This document shows, piece after piece, positions 1-7,619 of a DNA stretch of 64,000 nt. Below the pieces are notes generated by a model. That model was not told the origin of the DNA and ran no database searches. It saw nothing but the letters and a program-made list of their open reading frames with translations. Positions within the stretch are counted from its first letter, which is position 1, and every line of letters begins with the position of its first letter. Position numbers and translations under genes: made by a program. Source of the DNA: Candidatus Poribacteria bacterium (GTDB lineage Bacteria > Poribacteria > WGA-4E > WGA-3G); the NCBI GenBank assembly GCA_022821495.1, contig JAJEDN010000105.1:1-64000 (forward strand). Reading direction: 5' to 3'.

Positions 1-567
1 ATTTTCGGCTGTCGGTGTCCCTTTATAGATATATAACTGTGCCGACTTGGTATTGGGGTGCAAGTAGTCGGGTATCCGGCAAGAGAACCGCAGTCCACCA
101 GCCTGTGTGAGCGTCAGCAAGGGGTTAGCGACGGCGTTAACGAGTGCCTGAATGCAAGCCAGAACGGCCTCTGGTGCGGCACAGATGGCTTCATATTTAA
201 AGTCGATATCATGCCACGGGGCATCACCGCGTGCTGAGGGAATACCTGTGTACACGTGAATTCCCCACGACCTGTGCCATTGGGTGAGCCTCCAGTCTAT
301 CGCCTCTTGACGTTTCAAGAACCGTTCCCCTCCAAAAGCGCGCGGGGGTCGATCGGTTCCCGGTGCCTGCCCTATTGGCATAAAGGAAATGCCTGCTGCT
401 TCCAAGTCTTGAAGCATCACAGGATATCTGTGTGCACAATAGGCTGTGAAATGGTAAGGGAACCCTTTGTAAAGCAACGGTATTACGGTTGTCTTGCGTT
501 GCTTAAGTGGTTTCTCGTGCCGCTGATGGCAGTGTGTAATTATATTTTCCAAGACATTGGTTGTCAC
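1..567 (-). CDS. Unrecognised protein, C-terminal part beyond window edge
   Basis: An open frame runs for 189 codons from a GTG at 565-567 to the first base of the window, so the C-terminus is missing. The motif AGAGGA lies 8 bases upstream of the GTG and supports this start; the in-frame ATG alternatives are internal. The product is soluble in appearance, rich in Trp, His and Pro, with a HDIDFKYEA stretch near residue 118 and a GGLRFSCRIPDYLHPN stretch near residue 160. The acidic HDID after a WGIHVYTG segment faintly recalls primase-polymerase folds, but this is only an impression and I assign no function. Codon use matches the neighbouring genes and there are no internal stops, so it is probably a real, expressed gene. 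Confidence 0.6.
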   Translation of the reverse strand, partial: MTTNVLENIITHCHQRHEKPLKQRKTTVIPLLYKGFPYHFTAYCAHRYPVMLQDLEAAGISFMPIGQAPGTDRPPRAFGGERFLKRQEAIDWRLTQWHRSWGIHVYTGIPSARGDAPWHDIDFKYEAICAAPEAVLACIQALVNAVANPLLTLTQAGGLRFSCRIPDYLHPNTKSAQLYIYKGTPTAEN

Positions 568-834
568 TGATACATTCCTCTACAGTATCATTCAACCTTT
601 TGTGAGAGGCGGTTGAGAACCTTCTGCAAGGCACAGAAGTCACAAGTCTCAACCAGTGTTTTAAATATTATATCACACAAACTAAAATCTATCAACTGAA
701 TTTTGGCATTTTCTACATCTCCAAGTTAAAGCATGGCGTTTTGAAAATGAAGAATTTGATAAATATTTTGCATCAGAGGGGTTAAAAATATGGAAAATTT
801 GGTAAGCTCCGGTTCCAGCAATTTTTATTAAATA

Positions 835-960
835 GGACTTACGCAAATTTCGCAGAAAAAAGTAAATGTTCAAATGTTTTTAACCCCCTAAATCCCCCAA
901 CCCCCCATATCCCCCTTATCAGGGGGGTAGGGGGACTTTAAGAGGAAATGCGTAAGTTCT
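835..960. repeat. MITE-like element A, copy 1
   Basis: The element begins GGACTTACGCAAATTT and ends AAATGCGTAAGTTC, an inverted repeat. Between the ends lie the runs CCCCCTAAATCCCCC, CCCTTATCAGGGGGG and CTTTAAGAGG. The same parts in the same order recur at 18420-18518, and fragments occur at 37358-37402 and 43581-43597. No protein is encoded, so it is a short non-autonomous repeat. This copy has an expanded C-rich centre compared with the 18.4 kb copy. Confidence 0.75.
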
Positions 961-1006
961 GAAGTAATGATATGATGCTACCTTGTAATTGAGAACTTAG
1001 GTCAAT

Positions 1007-1035
1007 CGTAGGGGTTGGGTTACCCAACCCTTACG
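1007..1035. repeat. Perfect hairpin upstream of moeA
   Basis: The arms CGTAGGGGTTGGGT and ACCCAACCCTTACG pair almost perfectly around a one-base loop. It lies about 60 bases upstream of the moeA -35 box. It has no T-tract, so it looks like a dispersed palindrome rather than a terminator. Confidence 0.5.
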
Positions 1036-1094
1036 CGTGTTTCAAAAATTTGGTGAAAACATTATTTAGCCGAAAACTCTCAAAATTAATGCGC

Positions 1095-1123
1095 TTGCAC
1101 TTATCATCGTGATGCTTTATTAT
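1095..1123 (+). promoter_or_regulatory. Sigma-70-type promoter for moeA
   Basis: TTGCAC (1095-1100) and TATTAT (1118-1123) are separated by 17 bases and lie 36 bases upstream of the moeA start. Confidence 0.6.
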
Positions 1124-1159
1124 ATTGGAAATGAGAATATCCAAAGGAGAGAAATTTAG

Positions 1160-2362
1160 ATGTTAAGTGTTGAAGAAGCCCGCGAACGGATGTTGGATAC
1201 TATTCCAATTTTACCTTCAGAAAAGCGGGAAATACTTGAGTGTACTGGCTATGTCCTCGCAGAGGCACTGCCTGCTACAGAAAATATCCCACCATTTGAC
1301 AATTCAGCGATGGATGGGTACGCTGTTCGCGCAGCGGACGTAAAAAATGCTTCCGAGAAGAATCCTGCCGTGCTTTCAGTTGTAGAGATGATCGCAGCGG
1401 GGTATGCCCCAACGAAACAGGTTACAGCAGGGCAAGCGTCGCGAATCATGACTGGTGCGATGATGCCTCAGGGGGCTAACGCTGTCATTATGCAAGAGGT
1501 GACGCAGCAAGAGGGCGATGAAGTCAAGATCTTTGAAAGTATTGACCCAGCTGGAAATGTCCGTTTTACCGGTGAGAGTGTTGCGGAAGGGCAGCAGGTG
1601 ATGCAGGACGGAAAACACCTACGTCCACCAGAAATATCGATGCTTGCCTCTCTCAATTGCGCGGAAATTGCAGTCTATCGGAAACCTACCGTTGCAATTG
1701 TCTCAACAGGTGATGAACTCACAACCCTCGGTGAACCACTTGAACCCGGGAAAATTCGGGACAGCAATCGATACGGTCTCTATGCTCAGGTTGAAGAAGC
1801 CGGTGGAATACCGATTGATATGGGGATTGCGCCTGATGACGAAGCAGAGACGGAACGCATCTTTCGTGCTGCGCTTGCGAAGGCTGACGCACTTATTACA
1901 AGTGGCGGCGTTTCGGTAGGTGAGCATGACGTGGTGAAAAGCGTATTGACAAGGTTAGGTGAAATTAACTTCTGGCGCGTCGCAATGAAACCCGGAAAAC
2001 CGCAAGCTTACGGTATCGCGGACGGAAAACCTATTTTCGGATTACCCGGGAATCCAGTCTCTTCATTGGTTGTATTTGAACTCTTTGTCCGCCCCGCACT
2101 TTTGAAGATGGCGGGACATAAAGACCTGTTACGTCCAACTTTTGAAGCCACTTTAACAGAGACTGTCACCAATAGAGATGGACGTGTTAATTATATGCGC
2201 GCAATTCTCACGGCATCTGATGGGAAATACATTGCCGAAACAACTGGACCACAGGGTTCAGGGATCCTTCACTCGCTTGTGTTAGCGAACGGTTTAATCA
2301 CGATTCCAGCGGGAGTAACTTTAGAGGCAGGTGAGACAGTGGCGGCACAGTTCTTGTTTTAA
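1160..2362 (+). CDS. moeA: Molybdopterin molybdenumtransferase MoeA
   Basis: MoeA inserts molybdate into adenylated molybdopterin, the last step of molybdenum cofactor synthesis in the cytoplasm. The 400 residues match the family's usual length. Visible landmarks are the N-terminal NSAMDGYAVR motif (about residue 47), GDEL near residue 188, the GGVSVGEHD loop near residue 250, the KPGKP motif and GLPGNPVSS in the MoCF-like domain, and a C-terminal beta domain. A strong AAAGGAGAG ribosome site lies about 10 bases before the ATG, and a good promoter lies upstream. No other Mo-cofactor gene is in the window, so this is an isolated locus. No lesions are seen. Confidence 0.95.
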   Translation: MLSVEEARERMLDTIPILPSEKREILECTGYVLAEALPATENIPPFDNSAMDGYAVRAADVKNASEKNPAVLSVVEMIAAGYAPTKQVTAGQASRIMTGAMMPQGANAVIMQEVTQQEGDEVKIFESIDPAGNVRFTGESVAEGQQVMQDGKHLRPPEISMLASLNCAEIAVYRKPTVAIVSTGDELTTLGEPLEPGKIRDSNRYGLYAQVEEAGGIPIDMGIAPDDEAETERIFRAALAKADALITSGGVSVGEHDVVKSVLTRLGEINFWRVAMKPGKPQAYGIADGKPIFGLPGNPVSSLVVFELFVRPALLKMAGHKDLLRPTFEATLTETVTNRDGRVNYMRAILTASDGKYIAETTGPQGSGILHSLVLANGLITIPAGVTLEAGETVAAQFLF

Positions 2363-2385
2363 ACAGGGTTTACGCAAATCACTTT

Positions 2386-2412
2386 GCAGGCGAGGTTTAA
2401 AACCTCTCCTGC
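2386..2412. repeat. Palindromic repeat B, copy 1
   Basis: Arms GCAGGCGAGGTTT and AAACCTCTCCTGC form a hairpin just after moeA. The same palindrome occurs at 7483-7509 and 10382-10408. Each copy sits near a fragment reading TTACGC. It could serve as a transcription end signal for moeA but has no T-run. Confidence 0.7.
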
Positions 2413-2440
2413 GGTAGGTGTGCGTATTGAGGAGTTTTTC

Positions 2441-3280
2441 ATGATTGTAGATACTCATGTTCATGTGTGGGAAATCGATCCACCGAAATACCCCGTCGGT
2501 CCCACTGCGCCGAGTTGGAATTCCTATCCCGATGAACCCGGTACCGCTGACGAACTTTTGGCAGAGATGGACGCACACGGTGTGGACTGGTCGGTATTGG
2601 TGCAGACAAGTTGGTCGACTTGGGATAATGGCTATATCGCCGATTCAGTAGCACGTTTTCCAGACCGATTCATCGGACACGGCTTAATCGATCCACAAGA
2701 CCCGAACAACGCCGAGCAGGTCCGATACTGGATAAAAGAACGCGGTTTGGTCGGGTTCCGCTTCCATCCGATGTATTATCCTGATGAAAAAATATTGCTA
2801 ACTGAACAGAACGGTCCAATGTGGGAGGAGATTGCGGCGTTGGACGCAGTCATCCAATTTCATCTTCGCGCGGCGTTCGCGGATCAGGTTGCGGTTATTG
2901 CACAACAGTATCCGCATCTGACGCTTATCCTTGATCACATGGGGTACCCACAAATAGATGCCGACGCAGCAGCATTTCAACCGATTGTCGATCTTGCCCG
3001 ATACGATAATGTCCGCTTCAAGTTATCGGATGTTGCCGGACGTTCCCAGCAAGATTTTCCATACACAGATGTGCATCCGTTTATTCACAGATTGCTTTCA
3101 GTTTTCGGGGCATCGCGAACAGTGTGGGGCACAGGATACCCGGGTCATCATAGGCAAAAACACAACTGGCCCTCTTTAGCGCAAGAGATCCGACTCATTC
3201 AGGAGAGATTGCCGTTTTTGACAGACGATGATAAAGACCAGATTCTTGGAGGGACAGCCGCACGGATATGGAATTTATAG
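2441..3280 (+). CDS. Amidohydrolase-family (ACMSD-like) TIM-barrel protein
   Basis: The 279-residue protein belongs to the amidohydrolase_2 family, whose members hydrolyse or decarboxylate ring or lactone substrates. It opens with MIVDTHVHVW, the HxH metal motif of strand 1. FHLR near residue 145 and LDHMGYP near residue 170 carry further candidate metal ligands. The usual aspartate of the last strand (GSDYP) is replaced: here the motif reads VWGTGYPGHH. The start at 2441 is chosen because TGAGGAG lies 7 bases upstream; an earlier ATG at 2384 would translate the palindromic repeat. The substrate cannot be inferred from the sequence or from its neighbours. Confidence 0.8.
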   Translation: MIVDTHVHVWEIDPPKYPVGPTAPSWNSYPDEPGTADELLAEMDAHGVDWSVLVQTSWSTWDNGYIADSVARFPDRFIGHGLIDPQDPNNAEQVRYWIKERGLVGFRFHPMYYPDEKILLTEQNGPMWEEIAALDAVIQFHLRAAFADQVAVIAQQYPHLTLILDHMGYPQIDADAAAFQPIVDLARYDNVRFKLSDVAGRSQQDFPYTDVHPFIHRLLSVFGASRTVWGTGYPGHHRQKHNWPSLAQEIRLIQERLPFLTDDDKDQILGGTAARIWNL

Positions 3281-3326
3281 TAGATTCTGTAATTACTTAT
3301 ACACTTAAAAACAACAACCGTCTCGG

Positions 3327-3364
3327 CCCCAGGTCCGGTAGGTTCGGTTTCCGAACCGAACCGG
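3327..3364 (+). repeat. GTAG-type REP palindrome, copy 1
   Basis: A GTAG tetranucleotide (3338-3341) is followed by GTTCGG TTT CCGAACC. This is the classical layout of a repetitive extragenic palindrome recognised by a RAYT. A direct copy follows after 6 bases. Confidence 0.75.
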
Positions 3365-3370
3365 TTTTCA

Positions 3371-3408
3371 CCCCAGGTCCGGTAGGTTCGGTTTCCGAAC
3401 CGAACCGG
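3371..3408 (+). repeat. GTAG-type REP palindrome, copy 2
   Basis: This is almost identical to 3327-3364, in the same direction, with GTAG at 3382-3385. It ends 17 bases before the RAYT start codon. Confidence 0.75.
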
Positions 3409-3425
3409 ATAATGAGAAGTCAAAC

Positions 3426-3898
3426 ATGACCACCCTTTCCAAATACCGCAGCGGCAATCGATACAAAGGCAGAGCCTCAATACCGGGGCATATTACGATA
3501 TCATTATTTGCACACATCAACGGCAGAACATTCTCGCGAACAACACAGTTGTGTCCATTATCTTTGATACATTTGATTGGTTAGAAACACAGAACCGCCT
3601 TGAATGGCTATGCATCATGGTCATGCCGGATCATATACACACCGTCATCAAACTTGGAGAAGCACAGACGCTCTCAAAAGCCTTGCATTCGCTGAAACTC
3701 TTCACTGCCCGTGAAATTAACAAGCATCTATCCCGAAAGGGTGCTCTCTGGCAGAAAGGTTACACCGATTGGGGGATTCGGAAGGAGGCAACCTTAAACA
3801 AAACTATTTACTATTGCTACATGAACCCAGTAAAAGAGGGCATAGTAGCATCACCGCGAGATTATCCGTATTGGCGGTGTAAATTCGAGATGGCGTAA
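3426..3898 (+). pseudogene. REP-associated tyrosine transposase (RAYT), frameshifted
   Basis: RAYTs are single-strand DNA transposases of the Y1/HUH class that move or process REP palindromes. The main frame shows the HUH motif in VMPDHIH, the FTAREINKHL helix, ALWQKGYTDWGIR, and the catalytic tyrosine region YYCYMNPVKEGI. The N-terminal strand (GAYYDIIICTHQRQNIL) is in this frame upstream of any ATG. The likely original start, ATG at 3426 giving MTTLSKYRSG, is in another frame. A one-base indel near 3465-3485 would join them. A GTG at 3551 could start a protein lacking the first strand. Inverted REPs flank the gene, which supports the assignment. Function may be lost unless frameshifting occurs. 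Confidence 0.75.
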
Positions 3899-3938
3899 TT
3901 GCCGGTATGGTGGAGATGAAGAAGGTTTCGCGGACGAG

Positions 3939-3974
3939 CCGGTTCGGTTAGGAAACCGAACCTACCGGACCCGG
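3939..3974 (-). repeat. GTAG-type REP palindrome, inverted copy 3
   Basis: Read on the minus strand this gives GTAG followed by GGTTCGGTT TCCT AACCGAACC with a 9-base stem. It is inverted relative to the two copies upstream of the RAYT, so the transposase gene is bracketed by head-to-head REPs. It ends 8 bases before the next gene. Confidence 0.75.
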
Positions 3975-3982
3975 GGAAAATT

Positions 3983-4705
3983 ATGAGAACAATGCCAATG
4001 TGTTGGGGTGAGATGACTTACTTTGATTCAGGTAACTCAGGTCAACCACTACTCTTCTTGCACGGTACAGGGTGTGACGCATTGGATTGGAGGGCGGTGA
4101 TTGAAAGGGTACCGGGTGAGCAGCGTTGCATTGCTCCTGATTTTCGTGGTCACGGTCAAAGTCCTGTGCCTACACAAGCATTTTCACTATCAGACCTTGC
4201 TGACGATGTTTTATACCTTATAGACGGTTTGCGTCTTCAAGAATTGGTAATTATTGGACACAGCCTTGGTGGTATGGTGGCAATGGAAGTTGCCCGCCGT
4301 TCATCAAGTGTTGTTGGACTTGTATTGCTGGAAGGGTGGACAAGCCTCTCGTCAGCGGGTAGTGCTTTTGATACAGGTCGATTTTATGGTGCGTTGTCCG
4401 AGGCAATGATTGCGCAAATTCAATGGAAGGCTGAAGCGACGCGAAGCCGCTTTCAAGCCGAAGTCTGGCAGCGTTTCTGGGAATCTGTCAAGAATTTCGA
4501 TGCCTACACCTACCTTGAGAACGCACGTATTCCTATCTATGAGGTCTTTGGTAGTATGGGGCGGAATGATTTAACGCAAGAGAAGTTACGCATTCCGCCC
4601 AATCCGAATATTCAATGGATTTGGGTCCCTAATGCTGGACATTACCTACCGCATGAATGTCCAGCGAAAGTTGCCAAAGTCGTAGGCACACGCTGTGTGT
4701 GGTAA
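3983..4705 (+). CDS. Alpha/beta hydrolase
   Basis: A 240-residue serine hydrolase of the alpha/beta fold. FLHGTGCD near residue 25 is the oxyanion-hole region, GHSLGG near residue 93 carries the nucleophilic serine, and NAGHYLPHE near residue 218 supplies the catalytic histidine. DFRGHG is the usual loop after strand 4. There is no signal peptide, so it is probably cytoplasmic. Three in-frame ATGs occur within the first six codons and none has a clear ribosome site. The gene converges on the rhodanese gene with only 4 bases between stop codons. The substrate is unknown. Confidence 0.8.
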   Translation: MRTMPMCWGEMTYFDSGNSGQPLLFLHGTGCDALDWRAVIERVPGEQRCIAPDFRGHGQSPVPTQAFSLSDLADDVLYLIDGLRLQELVIIGHSLGGMVAMEVARRSSSVVGLVLLEGWTSLSSAGSAFDTGRFYGALSEAMIAQIQWKAEATRSRFQAEVWQRFWESVKNFDAYTYLENARIPIYEVFGSMGRNDLTQEKLRIPPNPNIQWIWVPNAGHYLPHECPAKVAKVVGTRCVW

Positions 4706-4709
4706 CTGT

Positions 4710-5546
4710 CTAACCTTCAGGAATCTCGACCGGCAGATCCAGCCGGTCACCCCACTCTTTCCACGAACCTATGTAGTTGCTGACTTTTGGGTATCCCAAC
4801 AGCCGCAACACCAAATAGGATTGGGAAGAGCGGTATCCGCCCTGTCAGTAGCACATGATCTGCTTGTTTGGTGTAACACCGACGTTTTCGTACATCCGTC
4901 GGAGTTCGTCAGCAGATTTAAAAGCCCCAGCTTCGTCGAGATTGTTGAGCCACTCGATGTGGATTGAATCCGGAATCGCTCCTGCGCGTTCTGCGCGAGC
5001 CACCCTACCGTAGTGTTCATCATCTGTGCGGGTATCCAAAGCGACGAAATCCTCTCGGTTTAAGAGGGCACGGATTACATCTGCATCCATGTGAGTGTCG
5101 GGTTTTTCATTTATCGGAAAAGGTGGCACCTCTGGCGGTTCAGTCCCGTTGGTGCTAATCGGTCCATCGGCGGTTAACCACGCTTTGAAACCGCCATCCA
5201 AGAGTCGCGTTTCGGAGTGTCCCAAGTACTCGCAAAACCACAGTCCGCGCGAAGCCCGCGTTCCTGATATATCTTCGTACCATACGATTGGCTTCGCAGG
5301 ATCAAGTCCGCGTTGCTGGAATAGATACGCGATCATCCACATAAAGGCATCAAACGTTTCTTTACGGGTATCTATGAGACTTAAACCGAACAGATCCAAA
5401 TGCAGCGCACCTGGAATATGTCCCCGAATATATTCATAAGTCGGTCGCGTATCCACGATGCATAGTGTGTTATCATCGAGTGTGCCTTTCAATTCTTCGG
5501 CAGAGATGACCAGTTGTGGATTTTCATAGCCTTTATAGGCTGCCAT
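4710..5546 (-). CDS. Two-domain rhodanese with in-frame TGA at catalytic cysteine (candidate selenoprotein)
   Basis: Tandem-rhodanese sulfurtransferases carry sulfur on an active-site cysteine. The N-terminal domain is seen in VDTRPTYEYIRGHIPGA, and the C-terminal domain begins near residue 165. The frame meets TGA at codon 234 (4845-4847) and continues for 44 more codons that are fully rhodanese-like, through QGGYRSS, LRLLGYPKVSNY and IGSWKEWGDR to TAG at 4710-4712. The family active site reads YCQGGxR, so the TGA replaces exactly the catalytic cysteine. The position fits known enzymes, whose catalytic cysteine lies near residue 237-247. Selenocysteine insertion is the attractive reading. 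A recent Cys-to-stop point mutation is the alternative; it would leave an inactive 233-residue protein. AAAGGAG lies 8 bases before the ATG. Confidence 0.8.
4803..4847 (-). other. In-frame TGA and possible downstream hairpin
   Basis: On the minus strand, after the TGA, an 11-base spacer precedes CCGC, which can pair with GCGG (4803-4806). An inner CCAA/TTGG stem has the loop TCCTAT. The spacing resembles bacterial SECIS elements, but the loop lacks the expected early G and the stem has a large internal loop. A competing GCGG-ATA-CCGC hairpin starts right after the TGA. This is weak support for a SECIS. Confidence 0.3.
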
Positions 5547-5580
5547 TATGAACTCCTTTTATTGTAAAATCGAAAAATAA

Positions 5581-5739
5581 ATGAACACTTTTAGGAAGAT
5601 AACCCTCTAGAAGAAACACCCTATCAAAAACACCCGCCTTATCAGGGGGGAATAAGCGTAATGAACACTTTTAGGAAGATAACCCCCCTAGGGGAAACAC
5701 CCCAGCAAAAACACCCGCCTTATCAGGGGAGAATAAGAT
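5581..5739. repeat. 80-bp tandem repeat, two units
   Basis: Units at 5581-5660 and 5661-5739 both begin ATGAACACTTTTAGGAAGAT and contain ACACCCGCCTTATCAGGGG. They differ mainly in the middle. The CTTATCAGGGG part is shared with MITE-like element A. The units lie between the rhodanese start and the MATE stop and encode nothing evident. Confidence 0.75.
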
Positions 5740-5779
5740 GGGAATCGCTTTGATTTGATGTGTTATAGCGTATTGATTT

Positions 5780-7153
5780 CTATACGGCTTTCGCCTTCTT
5801 TTTAACGACTTTTATTCTCTTCCATCTACCGGTGTGATACCAACCCCACATCACGACCCCTTGTACGATATTTGAGACAGCGATGCCTAACCAAACGCCG
5901 TTCAGCCCGATGAAATATGAAAGCAAAATCACAAGTCCCAAGCCGATGACGAGTTGTGAGACGAGTGTAATCATCATCGGTGAGAGCGTGTCCCCTGCAC
6001 CATTGAGGGCTTTGCCTAACACCAGCGAGAAAGCGATGAATCCAAAGGTTGGGGACAGAAACCGTAGGTAGACAGTTCCGATTTCGATAACGTTTGCATC
6101 TGGGCTGAAAATCCGAATAAATGTCTGTGGGAAGATGAGGAAAACCGCACCGATCGCTGCCATAATTGCAGCACCTAAGATATTCGCAATCCGCGTTGAT
6201 TGTTCAGCGCGCGCGATCTGATTTGCCCCCAGATTCTGTCCTACTAACGGCGCAACCGAATTCGCAATGCCAAAACCAGGGTTCATTACCAGGATCCGGA
6301 GGCGCATGCAAATTGTATATGCCGCGACAACAGTTTTACCATAGGGTCCGATTACCCACAAGAAGCCGAGCCGCGAGAAATGTCGCCAAAATCCCTGCAT
6401 CGAGCTGTAAATACCGAGCCTTAAAATGTCAATCATCTCTACGAGATCTGCTCGAAACTGAACGTTTCGCAACGATACAGGTGCTCGCCCGCTCCAACAC
6501 AGATAAAGGAGAACGATCACACCCGCACCACGTCCAATCAGCGTCGCGTACGCCGAACCCGCTACACCGAGTTTTGGGAATCCCCATAAACCAAAAATCA
6601 GTAATGGATCAAGTGCGATGTTGATAATGGTCGAAAAAACCAACACAATCATTGGCGTGACGGCATCCCCGCCGGCGCGGAAGATAGATCCAAGTGCCAT
6701 TGACAGAAACATTGTGCTGATGCCGATGAGGATAATGTGCATATAGGTTGTGCCGAGACGTAATACCTCTGGATCAACCATTCTCACAGCCAGCAACCCT
6801 TGTTCCGCCAAGGGGTAACCGATAAGTGTAACACCAATGGAGAAGAAAACTGCCAATAGAATCGCCTGCATCGCGATATGCTCGGCTTGTGCGCGGTTTC
6901 TCGCGCCTAAGTACTGTGCGACCATAATCCCGGCACCTGTTGAGATACCAAGCGAGAAGACCCCAATTAACCGGAGCAAATTCCCACTCACACCCACAGC
7001 TGCTATCGCACCCGGACCGAGTCTTCCAACGAAGATCATATCAATGATATTGAATGCGTCTTGAAGGATGTAGCTGAATATTATCGGTCCTGCGAGTCGT
7101 AGGAGATGCCTCGGAAGGCTTCCTTGCGTCAAATCGCCCCGTGCTTTTTTCAT
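5780..7153 (-). CDS. MATE-family multidrug/Na+ antiporter
   Basis: The 457-residue protein is an inner-membrane exporter of the multi-antimicrobial extrusion family, driving drugs or metabolites out in exchange for Na+ or H+. It has about twelve hydrophobic segments in two similar halves. Family landmarks include an early PIIFSYILQDAFNIIDMIFVG-like helix, AIAAVGVSGN, GAGIMVAQYLGARN near residue 80, and its counterpart GIANSVAPLVGQNLGA in the second half. The C-terminus is lysine-rich and cytoplasmic. The start at MKKARGDLTQG is the only plausible one. A consensus promoter lies about 90 bases upstream. It stands alone, not in an operon. Confidence 0.9.
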   Translation of the reverse strand: MKKARGDLTQGSLPRHLLRLAGPIIFSYILQDAFNIIDMIFVGRLGPGAIAAVGVSGNLLRLIGVFSLGISTGAGIMVAQYLGARNRAQAEHIAMQAILLAVFFSIGVTLIGYPLAEQGLLAVRMVDPEVLRLGTTYMHIILIGISTMFLSMALGSIFRAGGDAVTPMIVLVFSTIINIALDPLLIFGLWGFPKLGVAGSAYATLIGRGAGVIVLLYLCWSGRAPVSLRNVQFRADLVEMIDILRLGIYSSMQGFWRHFSRLGFLWVIGPYGKTVVAAYTICMRLRILVMNPGFGIANSVAPLVGQNLGANQIARAEQSTRIANILGAAIMAAIGAVFLIFPQTFIRIFSPDANVIEIGTVYLRFLSPTFGFIAFSLVLGKALNGAGDTLSPMMITLVSQLVIGLGLVILLSYFIGLNGVWLGIAVSNIVQGVVMWGWYHTGRWKRIKVVKKKAKAV

Positions 7154-7244
7154 ATTTTTGTAGTACTTACGTGTTGCTGTTTACGTCCTCTTCGCCTAAA
7201 TCAGGACCTTGATGGCACTTATGGTTTTGGCATGACTTTCATCC

Positions 7245-7273
7245 ATATTAACAGAACATCAGTTGGCTGTCAA
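7245..7273 (-). promoter_or_regulatory. Sigma-70-type promoter for the MATE gene
   Basis: On the minus strand, TTGACA (7268-7273) and TAATAT (7245-7250) are separated by 17 bases. Confidence 0.6.
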
Positions 7274-7329
7274 CACAAAAATACAGACCTGTCAGTGCCA
7301 TTCAATTGTCCTTTTTTCAATCAGATTTT

Positions 7330-7511
7330 CACCACCCGGCCCGGTAGGTTCGGTTTTGCGGTGTACGCACCTGCCCCCTGATAAGGGGGGATAAAGCGGG
7401 ATTTTTGCTGGGGCGTTTCTTGCGATCTGCATTCCTAACCGACCCGGAATTTAGAGTTGGATGTTTCTGTGTATTGTAGGCTGCAGGCGGGATTTGAAAC
7501 CGCGCCTGCAA
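7330..7511. repeat. Mosaic of repeat fragments
   Basis: The spacer between the divergent MATE and LamG genes holds a half REP (GGTAGGTTCGGTTTT, near 7342-7357), a CTGATAAGGGGGG fragment related to MITE-like element A (near 7379), and a full palindromic repeat B (7483-7509). The remainder, 7154-7619, has two promoters and no gene. Confidence 0.65.
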
Positions 7512-7552
7512 TGGCTGTCGGACCTAATTTCACTATAATATTCAATTTTTCT

Positions 7553-7582
7553 TTGACAGCATCACTGAAAAATTGTTATAAT
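7553..7582 (+). promoter_or_regulatory. Consensus promoter for LamG gene 1
   Basis: TTGACA (7553-7558) and TATAAT (7577-7582) are perfect hexamers with an 18-base spacer, 37 bases upstream of the start codon. The gene is probably highly expressed. Confidence 0.8.
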
Positions 7583-7619
7583 GCTTTGTGTATATTTAAT
7601 ATTTCTCTGGGAGGCAAAC

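Larger units (their letters stand above)
568..1159. other. Gene-free spacer with repeats
   Basis: No convincing gene lies here. The stretch contains a dispersed MITE-like element (835-960), a short perfect hairpin (1007-1035) and the moeA promoter (1095-1123). A plus-strand stop-to-stop frame of about 37 codons ending at 805 has protein-like composition but no start codon; it may be the eroded tail of a lost gene. Confidence 0.5.

Noticed and set aside
224..570. Apparent ATG frames on both strands inside the first gene
   Set aside because: They are in other frames of, or antisense to, the GTG-started minus-strand gene at 1-567, which has the better length, ribosome site and composition.
682..805. 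Short frames on both strands near 0.7-0.8 kb, including a plus-strand tail that ends at 805
   Set aside because: The minus frame (682-873) has no ribosome site and crosses the repeat boundary. The plus frame looks protein-like at its end but has no start codon and only about 37 codons, so at most it is a relic.
885..960. CRISPR-like look of the repeated C and G runs
   Set aside because: There are no regularly spaced identical repeats with unique spacers. The copies are dispersed and have inverted ends.
4695..5439. Plus-strand frames antisense to the rhodanese
   Set aside because: They are shadows of the sulfurtransferase coding strand, which shows clear domain motifs. None has a ribosome site.
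7581..7619. Longer start for LamG1 at 7581
   Set aside because: This start would overlap the perfect TATAAT box; the ATG at 7620 has a strong ribosome site and begins the signal peptide.
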